The notes: generated by a model from the letters alone, not told the origin. A stretch of 64,000 nt of DNA from Mucilaginibacter terrae (GCF_031951985.1 NZ_JAVLVU010000001.1:4898001-4962000); one strand, 5' to 3'. Shown: positions 1 to 8,145, counted from the first letter of the stretch. Program-made: numbers and translations.

Positions 1-1
1 T

Positions 2-1102
2 AAGCCCTACGCGTTGGTTGGCGGTGCTACCGGCATGGTGGGCGATCCGTCGGGTAAATCGGCCGAGCGTAACTTGCTTTCTGAAGATGTATTGCAGCAT
101 AACCTGCAAAGTATTCAAAAACAGCTGGAGCAATTTTTGGATTTTGATTGCGGCCCTAACAGCGCCCAAATGGTAAATAACTACGATTGGTTTAAAGATT
201 TTTCGTTCCTGAACTTTATTCGCGATGTGGGTAAACACATTACCGTAAATTACATGATGGCCAAAGACTCGGTTAAAAACCGTTTAAATGGCGATACGGG
301 CATGTCGTTTACCGAATTTACTTACCAGTTGGTGCAGGGTTACGATTTTTATTACCTCTGGAAACATCATAACTGTGCCCTGCAAATGGGCGGTAGCGAC
401 CAATGGGGTAACATTGTAACCGGTACGGAGTTAATTCGTCGTAAAGATGCCGGTGAAGCTTTTGCCTTAACCACCCAGTTAATTAAAAAAGCCGACGGTA
501 CCAAGTTTGGCAAAACCGAAAGCGGTGCTGTATGGTTAGATACCGCCCGCACATCGCCCTACCAGTTTTACCAGTTTTGGTTAAATGCCAGCGATGCCGA
601 CGTGAAAAAGTTCATCCGCATATTTACGCTGTTAAATCGTGAAACCATTGAGGCCTTAGAGGCTGAGCATGATTTAGCACCACATCAGCGTGCTTTGCAA
701 AAAGCTTTGGCTAAGGATATTACCATCCGCGTGCATGGTGAGGCGGCTTATAACAAGGCTATACAATCGTCAGAGTTTTTGTTCGGAAACACAAGTGTTG
801 AATTTTTGAATGAATTAAGGGACACAGAAATTGTAGGGATTTTTGAAGGTGTTCCGAACTTTAAAATAAAGCGTGCTGACCTTGAAGCAGGTATCGGAGT
901 TTTGGATTTACTTGCAGTTCATGCTAATGTTTTTCCATCGAAAGGAGAAGCTAAAAAAATGATTCAAGGAGGGGGGACTGCTATTAATAAAGTAAAAGTA
1001 CCAGCTCCAGAAGAAATCTATAATACAGATAATCTTATTAATGGGAAGTTTTTAGTAGTACAAAAGGGAAGAAGAAATTATTTTTTAATTATTGCCGAAT
1101 AA
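2..1102 (+). CDS. tyrS: Tyrosyl-tRNA synthetase, C-terminal part (5' end outside window)
   Basis: Class I aminoacyl-tRNA synthetase that charges tRNA-Tyr in the cytoplasm. The reading frame is open from the window edge, so roughly the first 60-70 residues of a normal ~430-residue protein are missing. Visible are the [13 protein letters not shown] segment, the tyrosine-binding GGSDQWGN segment, the KFGKT version of the KMSKS loop, and a C-terminal S4 RNA-binding domain (last ~70 residues). Codon use changes at about base 775: upstream favours GCC/GGC/AAC, downstream is AT-rich with GGA, AGA and AGG codons, though the protein stays in frame and S4-like. A toxin-antitoxin pair follows 37 bp later. 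Confidence 0.96.
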   Translation, partial: KPYALVGGATGMVGDPSGKSAERNLLSEDVLQHNLQSIQKQLEQFLDFDCGPNSAQMVNNYDWFKDFSFLNFIRDVGKHITVNYMMAKDSVKNRLNGDTGMSFTEFTYQLVQGYDFYYLWKHHNCALQMGGSDQWGNIVTGTELIRRKDAGEAFALTTQLIKKADGTKFGKTESGAVWLDTARTSPYQFYQFWLNASDADVKKFIRIFTLLNRETIEALEAEHDLAPHQRALQKALAKDITIRVHGEAAYNKAIQSSEFLFGNTSVEFLNELRDTEIVGIFEGVPNFKIKRADLEAGIGVLDLLAVHANVFPSKGEAKKMIQGGGTAINKVKVPAPEEIYNTDNLINGKFLVVQKGRRNYFLIIAE

Positions 1103-1109
1103 TTTGCAA

Positions 1110-1148
1110 ATACGACAAATGTGTTTTACATTTGGATAAATGTCGTAT
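1110..1148 (+). promoter_or_regulatory. Nested palindromic operator of the RES/Xre pair
   Basis: An outer inverted repeat ATACGACA (1110-1117) / TGTCGTAT (1141-1148) encloses an inner one, CAAATGT (1116-1122) / ACATTTG (1128-1134) with a 5-nt loop. The hexamer AAATGT thus occurs three times in alternating orientation (1117, 1128 reversed, 1138). The right outer arm overlaps the antitoxin ATG at 1140. Autoregulation by the antitoxin is known for this toxin-antitoxin class; that this is its binding site is inference. Confidence 0.72.
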
Positions 1149-1634
1149 AGTAAAAAACATATTGATCAAAATGAGGTTCATGAACCAATGGCTGCTTACA
1201 TCACCACTGATAGTGTAACCTCATTTTATAATTTGCTTACCGGCGTAAATCCCGGTAAAGCATCTTCTGATTTTGATGTTGTGCGTTTGGCCCGCCAGGG
1301 CTTGCCCAAAAAGGTATTAACCACTTTGGCGCAAAAAATCTCTTTAACCCTGCAAGAGCTTGCCGGTATTATGCATATTAACGAGCGCACTTTGCAACGT
1401 TACGATGATGATACCGTAGTTAAGACCGAGTATGCCGAAAAGGCCGTTGAACTTGCCCGCCTCTATACCCGAGGTGAGGAGGTATTTGGCTCTATGGATA
1501 AATTTAAACGCTGGATGAAAACCCCGAGCCACATATTTAAAGGTGAGTCACCGGTTTCGCTATTGGATACCTCTATAGGTTTTGATTTGGTTTTACGCGA
1601 GTTGGGCCGTATTGAGCATGGTATTTTTGCCTGA
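1140..1634 (+). CDS. Xre/ParS-type antitoxin of a RES toxin (DUF2384 family)
   Basis: 164-residue antitoxin partner of the RES protein encoded 3 nt downstream. An N-terminal segment of about 45 residues is followed by an Xre-like helix-turn-helix (about residues 60-90, with ERTLQRY) and the C-terminal Xre-MbcA-ParS toxin-binding domain (W...P...LLDTSIG...V..EL.RIEHGIFA). Members of this family neutralise the toxin and repress their own promoter, which fits the palindromes over the start. ATG 1140 is used; ATG 1188 (residue 17) is a possible alternative that would free the operator from the coding region. Codon use matches the chromosome, giving no sign of recent import. Confidence 0.92.
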   Translation: MSYSKKHIDQNEVHEPMAAYITTDSVTSFYNLLTGVNPGKASSDFDVVRLARQGLPKKVLTTLAQKISLTLQELAGIMHINERTLQRYDDDTVVKTEYAEKAVELARLYTRGEEVFGSMDKFKRWMKTPSHIFKGESPVSLLDTSIGFDLVLRELGRIEHGIFA

Positions 1635-1637
1635 GAG

Positions 1638-2087
1638 ATGCTGCTGTACCGTATATCAAAATGCACTTATATTAATGATTTAAGCGGCACAGGTGCCCGC
1701 CTCTACGGCGGCCGCTGGAACAATATTGGCCGCCCTATGGTTTATACGGCATCGTCGCGCTCATTGGCAGTGCTCGAAGTGCTGGTACATTTACCCCCAA
1801 CCATTATCCCCGATGATTTTTGCCAGATTACCCTTGATGTGCCTAATGATGTACAGGTGCTCGACATAGATGCCCTACCTGAAAACTGGCAGGATTATCC
1901 TGAACCGTCCTTACTCAAATCAATGGGGGATGCTTTTTTAAAGTTGAACAAACATTTGCTATTAAAAGTACCATCGGCTATTGTTAAGGAGGAGTTTAAT
2001 TACCTGCTTAACCCCATGCATCCTAAAGCTCATTTGGTAAAAATTGTGGAGCAAAAGGTGTTTAATTTTGATGAAAGGTTGTTGTAG
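1638..2087 (+). CDS. RES-domain toxin (NAD-degrading type)
   Basis: 149-residue RES domain protein. The family is named for conserved Arg, Glu and Ser; candidates here are R26 in GGRWN, E47 in VLEVLVH and S113 in VPSAIV, with Y36 also conserved, so the active site looks intact. Characterised RES toxins of type II toxin-antitoxin systems (for example MbcT) deplete cellular NAD+. The gene starts 3 nt after the antitoxin stop, implying one transcript with translational coupling. Length is normal for the family. Confidence 0.92.
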   Translation: MLLYRISKCTYINDLSGTGARLYGGRWNNIGRPMVYTASSRSLAVLEVLVHLPPTIIPDDFCQITLDVPNDVQVLDIDALPENWQDYPEPSLLKSMGDAFLKLNKHLLLKVPSAIVKEEFNYLLNPMHPKAHLVKIVEQKVFNFDERLL

Positions 2088-2330
2088 GAAAGGTTTTTTT
2101 TCTCTTGAGAGGGGGAGCTTATCGCTTCGGTAGCGCTCATTGCCGCGCGGGCTACTACTTTGGCATAGCCCCAAAGTAGCAAAACGCCTATTCATCGCAA
2201 TCCCTGCCACCCCACAGGCAGCTCCCGGCCGGGTGCGCTGAATGCCCCGCGCTCTTGAAAAACTGAAATCAGTTGCGCAGCAACTGATTTCACCCTTCAC
2301 CACTCACCAATTGTTAATTTTTGTTAAAAC
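2088..2330. repeat. GC-rich non-coding repeat-like element with two hairpins
   Basis: No convincing gene lies here. The GC-rich stretch holds a 9-bp stem CTACTTTGG (2155-2163) / CCAAAGTAG (2171-2179), and a perfect 13-bp stem (2264-2276 / 2280-2292) with a 3-nt loop. Its base composition is clearly richer in GC than the flanking promoter region (2331-2437). It resembles dispersed intergenic elements of Sphingobacteriaceae, but no second copy is in this window. Confidence 0.5.
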
Positions 2331-2365
2331 AACTAAATTCTTAGTTTTTAACTAACTTCTTAGTT
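2331..2365 (+). promoter_or_regulatory. Duplicated palindromic operator AACTAA-N4-TTAGTT
   Basis: Two 16-bp palindromes, 2331-2346 (spacer ATTC) and 2350-2365 (spacer CTTC), repeat with a 19-bp period, close to two helix turns. The second overlaps the first base of the -7 element at 2365. This is the expected layout for cooperative binding by a dimeric repressor; the regulator is not in the window. The half-site geometry would suit a BlaI/MecI-like or other winged-helix repressor, but that is a guess. Confidence 0.75.
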
Positions 2366-2372
2366 ATATTTG
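2365..2372 (+). promoter_or_regulatory. -7 promoter element (TAnnTTTG) of the GLPGLI operon
   Basis: TATATTTG matches the Bacteroidetes -7 consensus TAnnTTTG and would give a 5' leader of about 60 nt before ATG 2438. It abuts the duplicated palindrome, so bound repressor would occlude it. Confidence 0.65.
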
Positions 2373-2437
2373 TGGTGTTAAGGTTATGCAACTGTACCAT
2401 AATCTAACATTAATCACTTTTAACAAACTTAAACTAT

Positions 2438-3412
2438 ATGAAACTTAAACTTTTCACCACAATTTTACTTGCTAACCTGGCTGTTGCAGCCCAGGCGCAA
2501 AAGGCCGATACTGCCCAGGTCATCGTTCATTACAAATTTACGCATGTGCGCGACACTACCGCGCGAGACAAGCCCCTGAATGAAAACATGGTGTTGCTGG
2601 TAGGGCGTAATGCAAGTGCTTATAAAAGCTACGACCGCAAACTGCGCGAGGAGCAAATGCGCAGGTCGGTAATGGAGCAGGTAAATTCCGGATCTACCAA
2701 CTTTAAGCTTACCAGCCCCGGTGGACCAATGGGACCCAACATTGAATACTATCAGTATCCTAACGATAACAAATTTTATATTAATGAGCGTGTGGTAAAC
2801 AACTATGTTATTGAAGAGGCTATGCCCGCCCCGGCCTGGAAAATTACTGCCGACACGAGTACCATTAAAGGCCTGGCTTGCCAAAAAGCTACCACTCATT
2901 TTAAAGGACGTGATTATACCGCCTGGTTTTGTGCTGATCTACCTTACCGCGTTGGTCCGTGGAAACTGAACGGCTTGCCAGGGCTCATTGTAGAAGCCTA
3001 TGATGCTAAAAAAGAGGTCTTATTTAATTTTGATGGTTTGGAAAAGGTTGACCCAACTGCCAAAGCTACAAATGAGGCCGACCAGTTGAGTGCTACTGGC
3101 CGTACCATTATTGTTGGTGCAATGGGCGGTGATGGCAACCAAAATCCCAACGTAATAGCTTTACCTAAAAACGCCATTAAAACCACACCTAAGGAACTTA
3201 GCGAATTAAAGGAAATTATGCGTAAAGACCCGCAGGCTTTCATGCAATCGCAAATAGCAGCAATGGGTGGCGGTCGCAGCTTTTCGATGAATAGTGGAGG
3301 TGCAGCCGGTTCTCCGGTAATATCGAGCGTAAGCGTTCAACGTGCACCGGCCGGTACGGCTGCTGTGATAAATAATCCTATTGAACTACCCGAAAAAGGC
3401 GCTAAAAAATGA
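2438..3412 (+). CDS. GLPGLI family secreted protein
   Basis: 324-residue protein with a signal peptide ending near AQA-QKA (residue ~20), so it is exported to the periplasm or surface. The family signature GLPGLI is at residues 179-184, followed by VEAYD as usual. The function of the family is not established. The C-terminal ~80 residues are rich in Gly, Ser, Ala and Pro and look disordered. The stop codon overlaps the start of the following barrel gene (ATGA), so the two proteins are probably made together and may work together at the outer membrane. Expression is probably controlled by the double palindrome upstream. Confidence 0.9.
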   Translation: MKLKLFTTILLANLAVAAQAQKADTAQVIVHYKFTHVRDTTARDKPLNENMVLLVGRNASAYKSYDRKLREEQMRRSVMEQVNSGSTNFKLTSPGGPMGPNIEYYQYPNDNKFYINERVVNNYVIEEAMPAPAWKITADTSTIKGLACQKATTHFKGRDYTAWFCADLPYRVGPWKLNGLPGLIVEAYDAKKEVLFNFDGLEKVDPTAKATNEADQLSATGRTIIVGAMGGDGNQNPNVIALPKNAIKTTPKELSELKEIMRKDPQAFMQSQIAAMGGGRSFSMNSGGAAGSPVISSVSVQRAPAGTAAVINNPIELPEKGAKK

Positions 3413-6084
3413 GAAGGGCAATAGAAATTGCCGTAGCCTGTATTTGTGCCTTGTTATGTTCTCAAAAGGGCATTGCCCAAACTATTAAGGGTACAGTTAC
3501 AGATAGCCTGGGTAAGGTGGTGCCTTACGCCAATGCTAAACTCATGAAAGGTGGTAACCTAATTATAGCCTTTTCCACCAGTGATAATAAAGGTGTATAC
3601 AGCCTGGCTATTCCGGCTGATGCCGATAAAACTGGGTTAAAGGTTGAAATAAGCTCCGTAGGTTATAAAAAACAAAGCAAGCCCGTAACTGATTTTGCTG
3701 TTCTGTATAACTTCAAACTATCATCAACCAATAACGCGCTTGATGCCGTTACGGTGAAAGATAAGCGGCCACGATTAAGCACACGGGGTGATACGCTCAA
3801 TTACAGTGCTGCCGAATTTTCGGCCCCGCAAGATAGGGTGATAGGCGATGTAATTAAGCGCCTGCCCGGGGTGGAGATGGACGATAATGGGAAAATAAAA
3901 TATAACGGTAAGGCCATATCGAGTCTGTACTTAGGCGGCGATAATTTGCTTGACGATAAGTACAACATCGCTACCAAAACTATTCCTAACGGGGTGGTTG
4001 ATAAGGTGCAGATCATGGAAAATCATCAACCCATCAAAGCTTTAAAGGATAAAGTGGTAAGCGACGATGTGGCCATGAACCTCACCTTTAAAGATGATGC
4101 CAAAATGCAGATGGTAGGGCAGGGCAATGTAGGCGGTGGTTTGCCCGGAAAATACGACGGAAACGTTAACGCCATGATGTTTAAGGATAAATACAAGGCC
4201 ATTAATTACATTAAAGGCAACAATACCGGTATTGATGTGCAAAATGATTTAATATCGCACAACCTGAGTGCTTACCTGAGTCGTTTGGATAATAATAAAC
4301 CCAATAACTTATTAAGCCTGGGTGCGGCGGGTAACCCCAATTTGCCTACCAACCGTTATTTGTTTAACCAATCGGGTTTGGTGAACATGAACAATTTGGT
4401 GAATGTTAAAAAGGATGTGCAACTGAAAGCCAATGTATCATACCTGCATGACAGGCAACTGCAAAGCTACACCAAGGTGCGCGAAACGTATTTGCCCGAC
4501 CAAACTATTCGTTATACCGAGATGCAGGATAATCGCCGCCGGCCCGATTTGCTGCATGCCCAGGCAACGCTCAACATCAATAAAACCAACTATTATCTCA
4601 ACAATAACTTGGTTACCGATTATGAGAACACCGGTTCATACTCGGGTTTAAACGCTACGGGTATAAGTTCAAACCAGTCCATGAGCAATCGCCGGTTGGA
4701 TTTTTCGAACGAGTTTAACCTCATGAAAACCAGTAAATCGGGGAATGTGTACGAGGGCTATTCGTACATCAACCGCCTATCGAACCCCGAACGGCGTACA
4801 TTGGAGCCGGGTGTTAATCAGGATATTTTTAACAGCGGCCAACCTTATGCGCAACTGGAGCAAACGGCTAACATCCCTACCTGGTTTACCAATAATTATA
4901 TGTCGTTCAGGCATCCGGATGGTAAAATTACGCAGGCGTACAAAGCAGGTTTCAGTTTGCAGTCGCAAAACCTCGAGTCGGTATTGTCAGTAGTACAAAA
5001 CAGCGGCGCAAGCGTTTTGGCAAGCAGTACATCAACCAATAACTTAGACTGGTTTAAATCGAAAGTTTATGGCGAAGCTGCCTTTGAAATGCCCGGAGAT
5101 AAGCTGAGGCTTACCATGCGTTTGCCGGTGAGCTTGCAAAACATCAGCTTTTCTGAAGCTAAATACGCGGTGGATAAAAAGGTAAGCCGTTTGTATTTCG
5201 ACCCGCAATTTTCATTAAAATACAATACCTCTGCCGAGCAGTACGTTACTGCGGGTTACAGTTACCGTAATGATATTGGCGATATTACCCAGGCATACCG
5301 TGGCGACATACTGCTGAATTACCGTACCCTGCAAGCCAACACCGCCGATTTAAGCGAACGTAAAACACAAACGGCAATGCTGGGTTATAACTATCGTAAG
5401 GCTACCAAAATGTTTTTTTGGGGAGTTAGCGCCATGTATAACCATATAGATTTAAATAACATAACCTCGAGCCAAATTACCAATACTTTTCAGCGGCAAA
5501 TTGTATTACCCTATGCTAATGATATGAATATGGTAACGTTATCGGCCAATGTGAGTAAGTATGTTTTTGCGCTGCACAGTACTTTTGCGGGAGGTTATTC
5601 GTGGCAAAACAATAAGCTCAACCAGTTTTTAAACGGTTTGCTGTTACCTTATAATACCATTGCCAACGGTATTAACGGTAGTGTGGAAACCAAGATAAGC
5701 GAAAAGATCAACGTAAGCTACAAGCTGAATGCTACCCGCACAAACAGTCGTACATCTGTACCGGGTGCAGGTACCAATGCTGTTACACAATTACAGCACC
5801 AGGGCGCTTTAAATTATAATCCAGCCAATAATGTTTTCCTTAAACTATCTGGTGATCAGTATTATACCGGGCAAGGCGTGGGGCCTGATCTGAATTATTC
5901 TTTTGCCGATTTTTCGGCCCGGTTTAAAATCAACAAGTTTAAAAGTGATATAGAATTAAACATTCTCAATATATTTGACACGAAAACCTATAGTTCGCCC
6001 CTACTTACTGCAAACAACTATGTAAATAGCGTATACACCCTGCCGGGCCGTATGGCCACTATGAAGGTGTCGTTCAACTTTTAA
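3409..6084 (+). CDS. Outer-membrane beta-barrel protein with carboxypeptidase-regulatory-like domain (TonB-receptor-like)
   Basis: 891 residues. A signal peptide (to about residue 24, IAQ-TIKG) is followed by a carboxypeptidase-D regulatory-like domain (about 25-110: GTVTDSLGKVVPYANA), a plug-like segment (about 120-240) and a large outer-membrane barrel ending in MKVSFNF, a C-terminus with the terminal Phe typical of barrel proteins. It is a member of the 'outer membrane beta-barrel family' often found beside GLPGLI genes rather than a SusC. It starts inside the stop codon of the GLPGLI gene (4-bp overlap). Substrate and partner are unknown; no TonB box was recognised with confidence. Confidence 0.88.
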   Translation: MRRAIEIAVACICALLCSQKGIAQTIKGTVTDSLGKVVPYANAKLMKGGNLIIAFSTSDNKGVYSLAIPADADKTGLKVEISSVGYKKQSKPVTDFAVLYNFKLSSTNNALDAVTVKDKRPRLSTRGDTLNYSAAEFSAPQDRVIGDVIKRLPGVEMDDNGKIKYNGKAISSLYLGGDNLLDDKYNIATKTIPNGVVDKVQIMENHQPIKALKDKVVSDDVAMNLTFKDDAKMQMVGQGNVGGGLPGKYDGNVNAMMFKDKYKAINYIKGNNTGIDVQNDLISHNLSAYLSRLDNNKPNNLLSLGAAGNPNLPTNRYLFNQSGLVNMNNLVNVKKDVQLKANVSYLHDRQLQSYTKVRETYLPDQTIRYTEMQDNRRRPDLLHAQATLNINKTNYYLNNNLVTDYENTGSYSGLNATGISSNQSMSNRRLDFSNEFNLMKTSKSGNVYEGYSYINRLSNPERRTLEPGVNQDIFNSGQPYAQLEQTANIPTWFTNNYMSFRHPDGKITQAYKAGFSLQSQNLESVLSVVQNSGASVLASSTSTNNLDWFKSKVYGEAAFEMPGDKLRLTMRLPVSLQNISFSEAKYAVDKKVSRLYFDPQFSLKYNTSAEQYVTAGYSYRNDIGDITQAYRGDILLNYRTLQANTADLSERKTQTAMLGYNYRKATKMFFWGVSAMYNHIDLNNITSSQITNTFQRQIVLPYANDMNMVTLSANVSKYVFALHSTFAGGYSWQNNKLNQFLNGLLLPYNTIANGINGSVETKISEKINVSYKLNATRTNSRTSVPGAGTNAVTQLQHQGALNYNPANNVFLKLSGDQYYTGQGVGPDLNYSFADFSARFKINKFKSDIELNILNIFDTKTYSSPLLTANNYVNSVYTLPGRMATMKVSFNF

Positions 6085-6155
6085 AAAGATATAAAAGCAT
6101 TTCGCTGTTTGAAGCAACAGCGTTATCATCAGTTAATAGTTTAATATTGCTTCAT

Positions 6156-6184
6156 AACTCCTGTTTGGCGAGCAAACAGGAGTT
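6156..6184. terminator. Terminator after the GLPGLI/barrel operon
   Basis: Perfect 12-bp stem (6156-6167 / 6173-6184) with a 5-nt loop, followed by a short T-rich tract, 70 bp after the barrel gene stop. Confidence 0.7.
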
Positions 6185-6212
6185 TCTTGTTTTGGTGGGG
6201 ATGATAAAAAAA

Positions 6213-6296
6213 CGTCATTGCGAGGAACGAAGCAATCTCTGAGCTATGTATGGCCGTTATGCCTACGCAGGGATTGCTTCGTACCTCGCAATGACG
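6213..6296. repeat. Interspersed inverted repeat, family 1, copy 1
   Basis: 25-bp arms 6213-6237 and 6272-6296 pair with one mismatch around a 34-nt centre. The right arm with its CCTACGCAG flank matches copy 2 (9061-9097) at all but one base. It lies between two convergent genes. Confidence 0.85.
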
Positions 6297-6323
6297 CGAT
6301 GGTTTATCATAAGTTTTAAGCTA

Positions 6324-6983
6324 CTACAAGTCGCTCAATAATTCCATTTTCTTTTGATTGTATTCCTCTTGCGAGATCAACCCGTTATCAAACAGCATTT
6401 TCAGCTTTTTGAGTTTTTCGGTCAACTCATCTGGCTTGGCTTCAACCACAGGGGACGGAGCCGGTGCAGGCGGCGGAGTAACAGGCTGCGGCGCAGGGGC
6501 GGGTGCTTCAAACACAGGTTTGGCCGGTTCTTCCGCAGGTTTTTCAACCGGGCGTGGCGGTGGCGGGGTATGCTGAATTTTTTGCAACTCCTCACGCTTG
6601 CGCTCATTTTCGCGGCACTCCTGCGAATATTGGTATAATTTACGGCCTTGTGATTTGGGCAGGTAATCAACACCCATTTCGGCACCTTGTGTAGTTTTTA
6701 TGGTAAACACAGCGCCAATAATTTCTTCTTTCATGTTTACGTCGGCAATGTCTTTCCATATAAAGTCGATGAATTTTAAGGATAGGCCAAGGTTGGCCGG
6801 CGTAAAAAATAACACCCTGCGGTTGGTGATCACAATGGTATCGGGCAGGAGGTTAACCAGTGGTTTCTTCTGCGTGGCAATATATAAGGTTTCTTCGCCG
6901 GGAGGTAATAACTCTACCAAACGTGAGTATACTTTCTCAACTGCTTTAGGGTCTTGCTGGTCGTTTAAAAATTTTTCAATCAT
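6324..6983 (-). CDS. PH-domain and SHOCT-domain protein
   Basis: 219-residue cytoplasmic protein without signal peptide. Residues ~30-125 resemble a bacterial pleckstrin-homology (YdjM/bPH) domain (DTIVITNRRVLFF, then FIWKDI and the basic GRKLYQYS). Residues ~138-180 form a Pro/Ala linker. Residues ~188-218 are a SHOCT domain (LKKLKMLFDNGLISQEEYNQ), a short helical oligomerisation or targeting module. Such proteins are usually annotated as PH/SHOCT proteins of unknown role; membrane-lipid binding is inference. It stands alone, with family-1 repeat DNA on its 3' side. Confidence 0.85.
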   Translation of the reverse strand: MIEKFLNDQQDPKAVEKVYSRLVELLPPGEETLYIATQKKPLVNLLPDTIVITNRRVLFFTPANLGLSLKFIDFIWKDIADVNMKEEIIGAVFTIKTTQGAEMGVDYLPKSQGRKLYQYSQECRENERKREELQKIQHTPPPPRPVEKPAEEPAKPVFEAPAPAPQPVTPPPAPAPSPVVEAKPDELTEKLKKLKMLFDNGLISQEEYNQKKMELLSDL

Positions 6984-7022
6984 AAAAAGATGAATGTTTT
7001 AGCCAAATGTAGTAAAATTACC

Positions 7023-7146
7023 CCACCCAAACCCTTCCCGAAGGAGAGGGCTTAAAAAATTTTACCACACTAAATTTTTTTGAGTGAACCAGTAATTTAT
7101 TATCATGCAAATAAAAGCCCTCTCCTTTGGAGAGGGTTGGGAGAGG
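7023..7146. repeat. Long imperfect inverted repeat (family 4)
   Basis: Arms of about 31 bp at 7023-7053 and 7115-7146 are near-complementary; the right arm also contains its own hairpin CCCTCTCC-TTT-GGAGAGGG (7118-7136). The element fills the gap downstream of the LuxE-like gene, touching its stop codon, and may stop its transcript. It resembles dispersed CCCTCTCC repeats of Bacteroidota (from memory). Confidence 0.7.
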
Positions 7147-8133
7147 TTACCCCACCAATAAATTACACCCTCTGATATCCGAAGCATCAAATCTGCCCAA
7201 AATCTCAAATGAGCCATTTTTATACACCTTGCCCAAATCCTGCGTGGCAATAAACGAACAGGAGTTGATGTTAGCTAAATCAATTACGTTTATGCCGCCG
7301 GTTTGGCTGGTGGCTAATGGACTGAGAGGATCGTTGGTGTCGCGGGTTTGGATGCGCATCCAGGGCGGACAGTTAAAAATGCCCTGGCCGTTGGAGTAGG
7401 CTTGCGAGAGGAGTTCGGTCATGCCGTATTCGGAGTGAATGGCATTAACCCCAAATCCGTTACATAATATGCTGTGCAATTCCTCGCGTATCATTTCTTT
7501 ACGACGGCCTTTCATGCCGCCGGTTTCCATCACAATCAGTTCAGGGAAATCCATAGTAAAGAGTTCCACAAAATCTAACAGGGCAAATGTAACACCTATG
7601 AGCAGAGTAGGTGTACCCGCTTTTTTTAGCTTGGTAAGTTGCTGATGCAGTTCCTCATAGTTGTAAAGGTAAAAGCCACTGTTGGGGTGGCCTGATTGCT
7701 TGATCAGATCATCGGCCATGTAAACTAATGAGGAGCCGCCACGCTGTAAATAGGCCGGCAGCAAGGCCAGAACACAGTATTGTTTAATATCTCCATAAAA
7801 CAGCTTAAACGCTGCTCTGAAGCTTTGTATGTACCAACTTACATCGGTTATGTAATGGCTGCTGGTAATCATACCCGTAGTGCCCGAACTGGTAAACGTT
7901 ACCTCAGGTTCGGCATTACTGCTTACTACCGTATGCTGTTTAAAAAACTCGATGGGTAAAAACGGAATATCGGCAAGTTGAGTAACCGCATCAATATTAA
8001 TCTGCAATCCATTAATAAATTGCCGGTAAACCGCGTTATTTTGAGCCTGATGCCTGAATACCTGCAAGGCTGCCTGGGTAAATTGCTGGTTATTGCTGAT
8101 AGAAAATATTTGCTGCTGTTGCGGCTTTTGCAT
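7147..8133 (-). CDS. LuxE/acyl-protein synthetase-like enzyme
   Basis: About 328 residues. The motif TFTSSGTTG (an ATP/AMP-binding P-loop of ANL-type adenylating enzymes) and HSEYGMTELLSQAY place it with LuxE-like acyl-protein synthetases, which activate an acyl group as an acyl-adenylate and pass it to a Cys or a carrier. The carboxylic substrate is unknown. There is no LuxC reductase or acyl carrier protein beside it. ATG 8133 is chosen rather than the longer frame from 8163, because the -7 element TATCTTTG lies at 8145-8138 inside that extension. This would make the mRNA almost leaderless. Confidence 0.82.
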   Translation of the reverse strand: MQKPQQQQIFSISNNQQFTQAALQVFRHQAQNNAVYRQFINGLQINIDAVTQLADIPFLPIEFFKQHTVVSSNAEPEVTFTSSGTTGMITSSHYITDVSWYIQSFRAAFKLFYGDIKQYCVLALLPAYLQRGGSSLVYMADDLIKQSGHPNSGFYLYNYEELHQQLTKLKKAGTPTLLIGVTFALLDFVELFTMDFPELIVMETGGMKGRRKEMIREELHSILCNGFGVNAIHSEYGMTELLSQAYSNGQGIFNCPPWMRIQTRDTNDPLSPLATSQTGGINVIDLANINSCSFIATQDLGKVYKNGSFEILGRFDASDIRGCNLLVG

Positions 8134-8137
8134 GGCG

Positions 8138-8145
8138 CAAAGATA
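8138..8145 (-). promoter_or_regulatory. -7 element (TAnnTTTG) of the LuxE-like gene
   Basis: TATCTTTG on the minus strand, 4 nt from ATG 8133. A transcript starting about 7 nt downstream would have essentially no leader. Confidence 0.6.

Noticed and set aside
1962-2303. A 113-residue minus-strand frame
   Set aside because: It overlaps the end of the RES toxin gene and the GC-rich repeat-like element; the sequence is low-information and best explained as repeat DNA.
6354-6638. Plus-strand frames rich in Arg or Gly over the PH-SHOCT gene
   Set aside because: They are the reverse of the Pro/Ala linker codons of a well-supported minus-strand gene.
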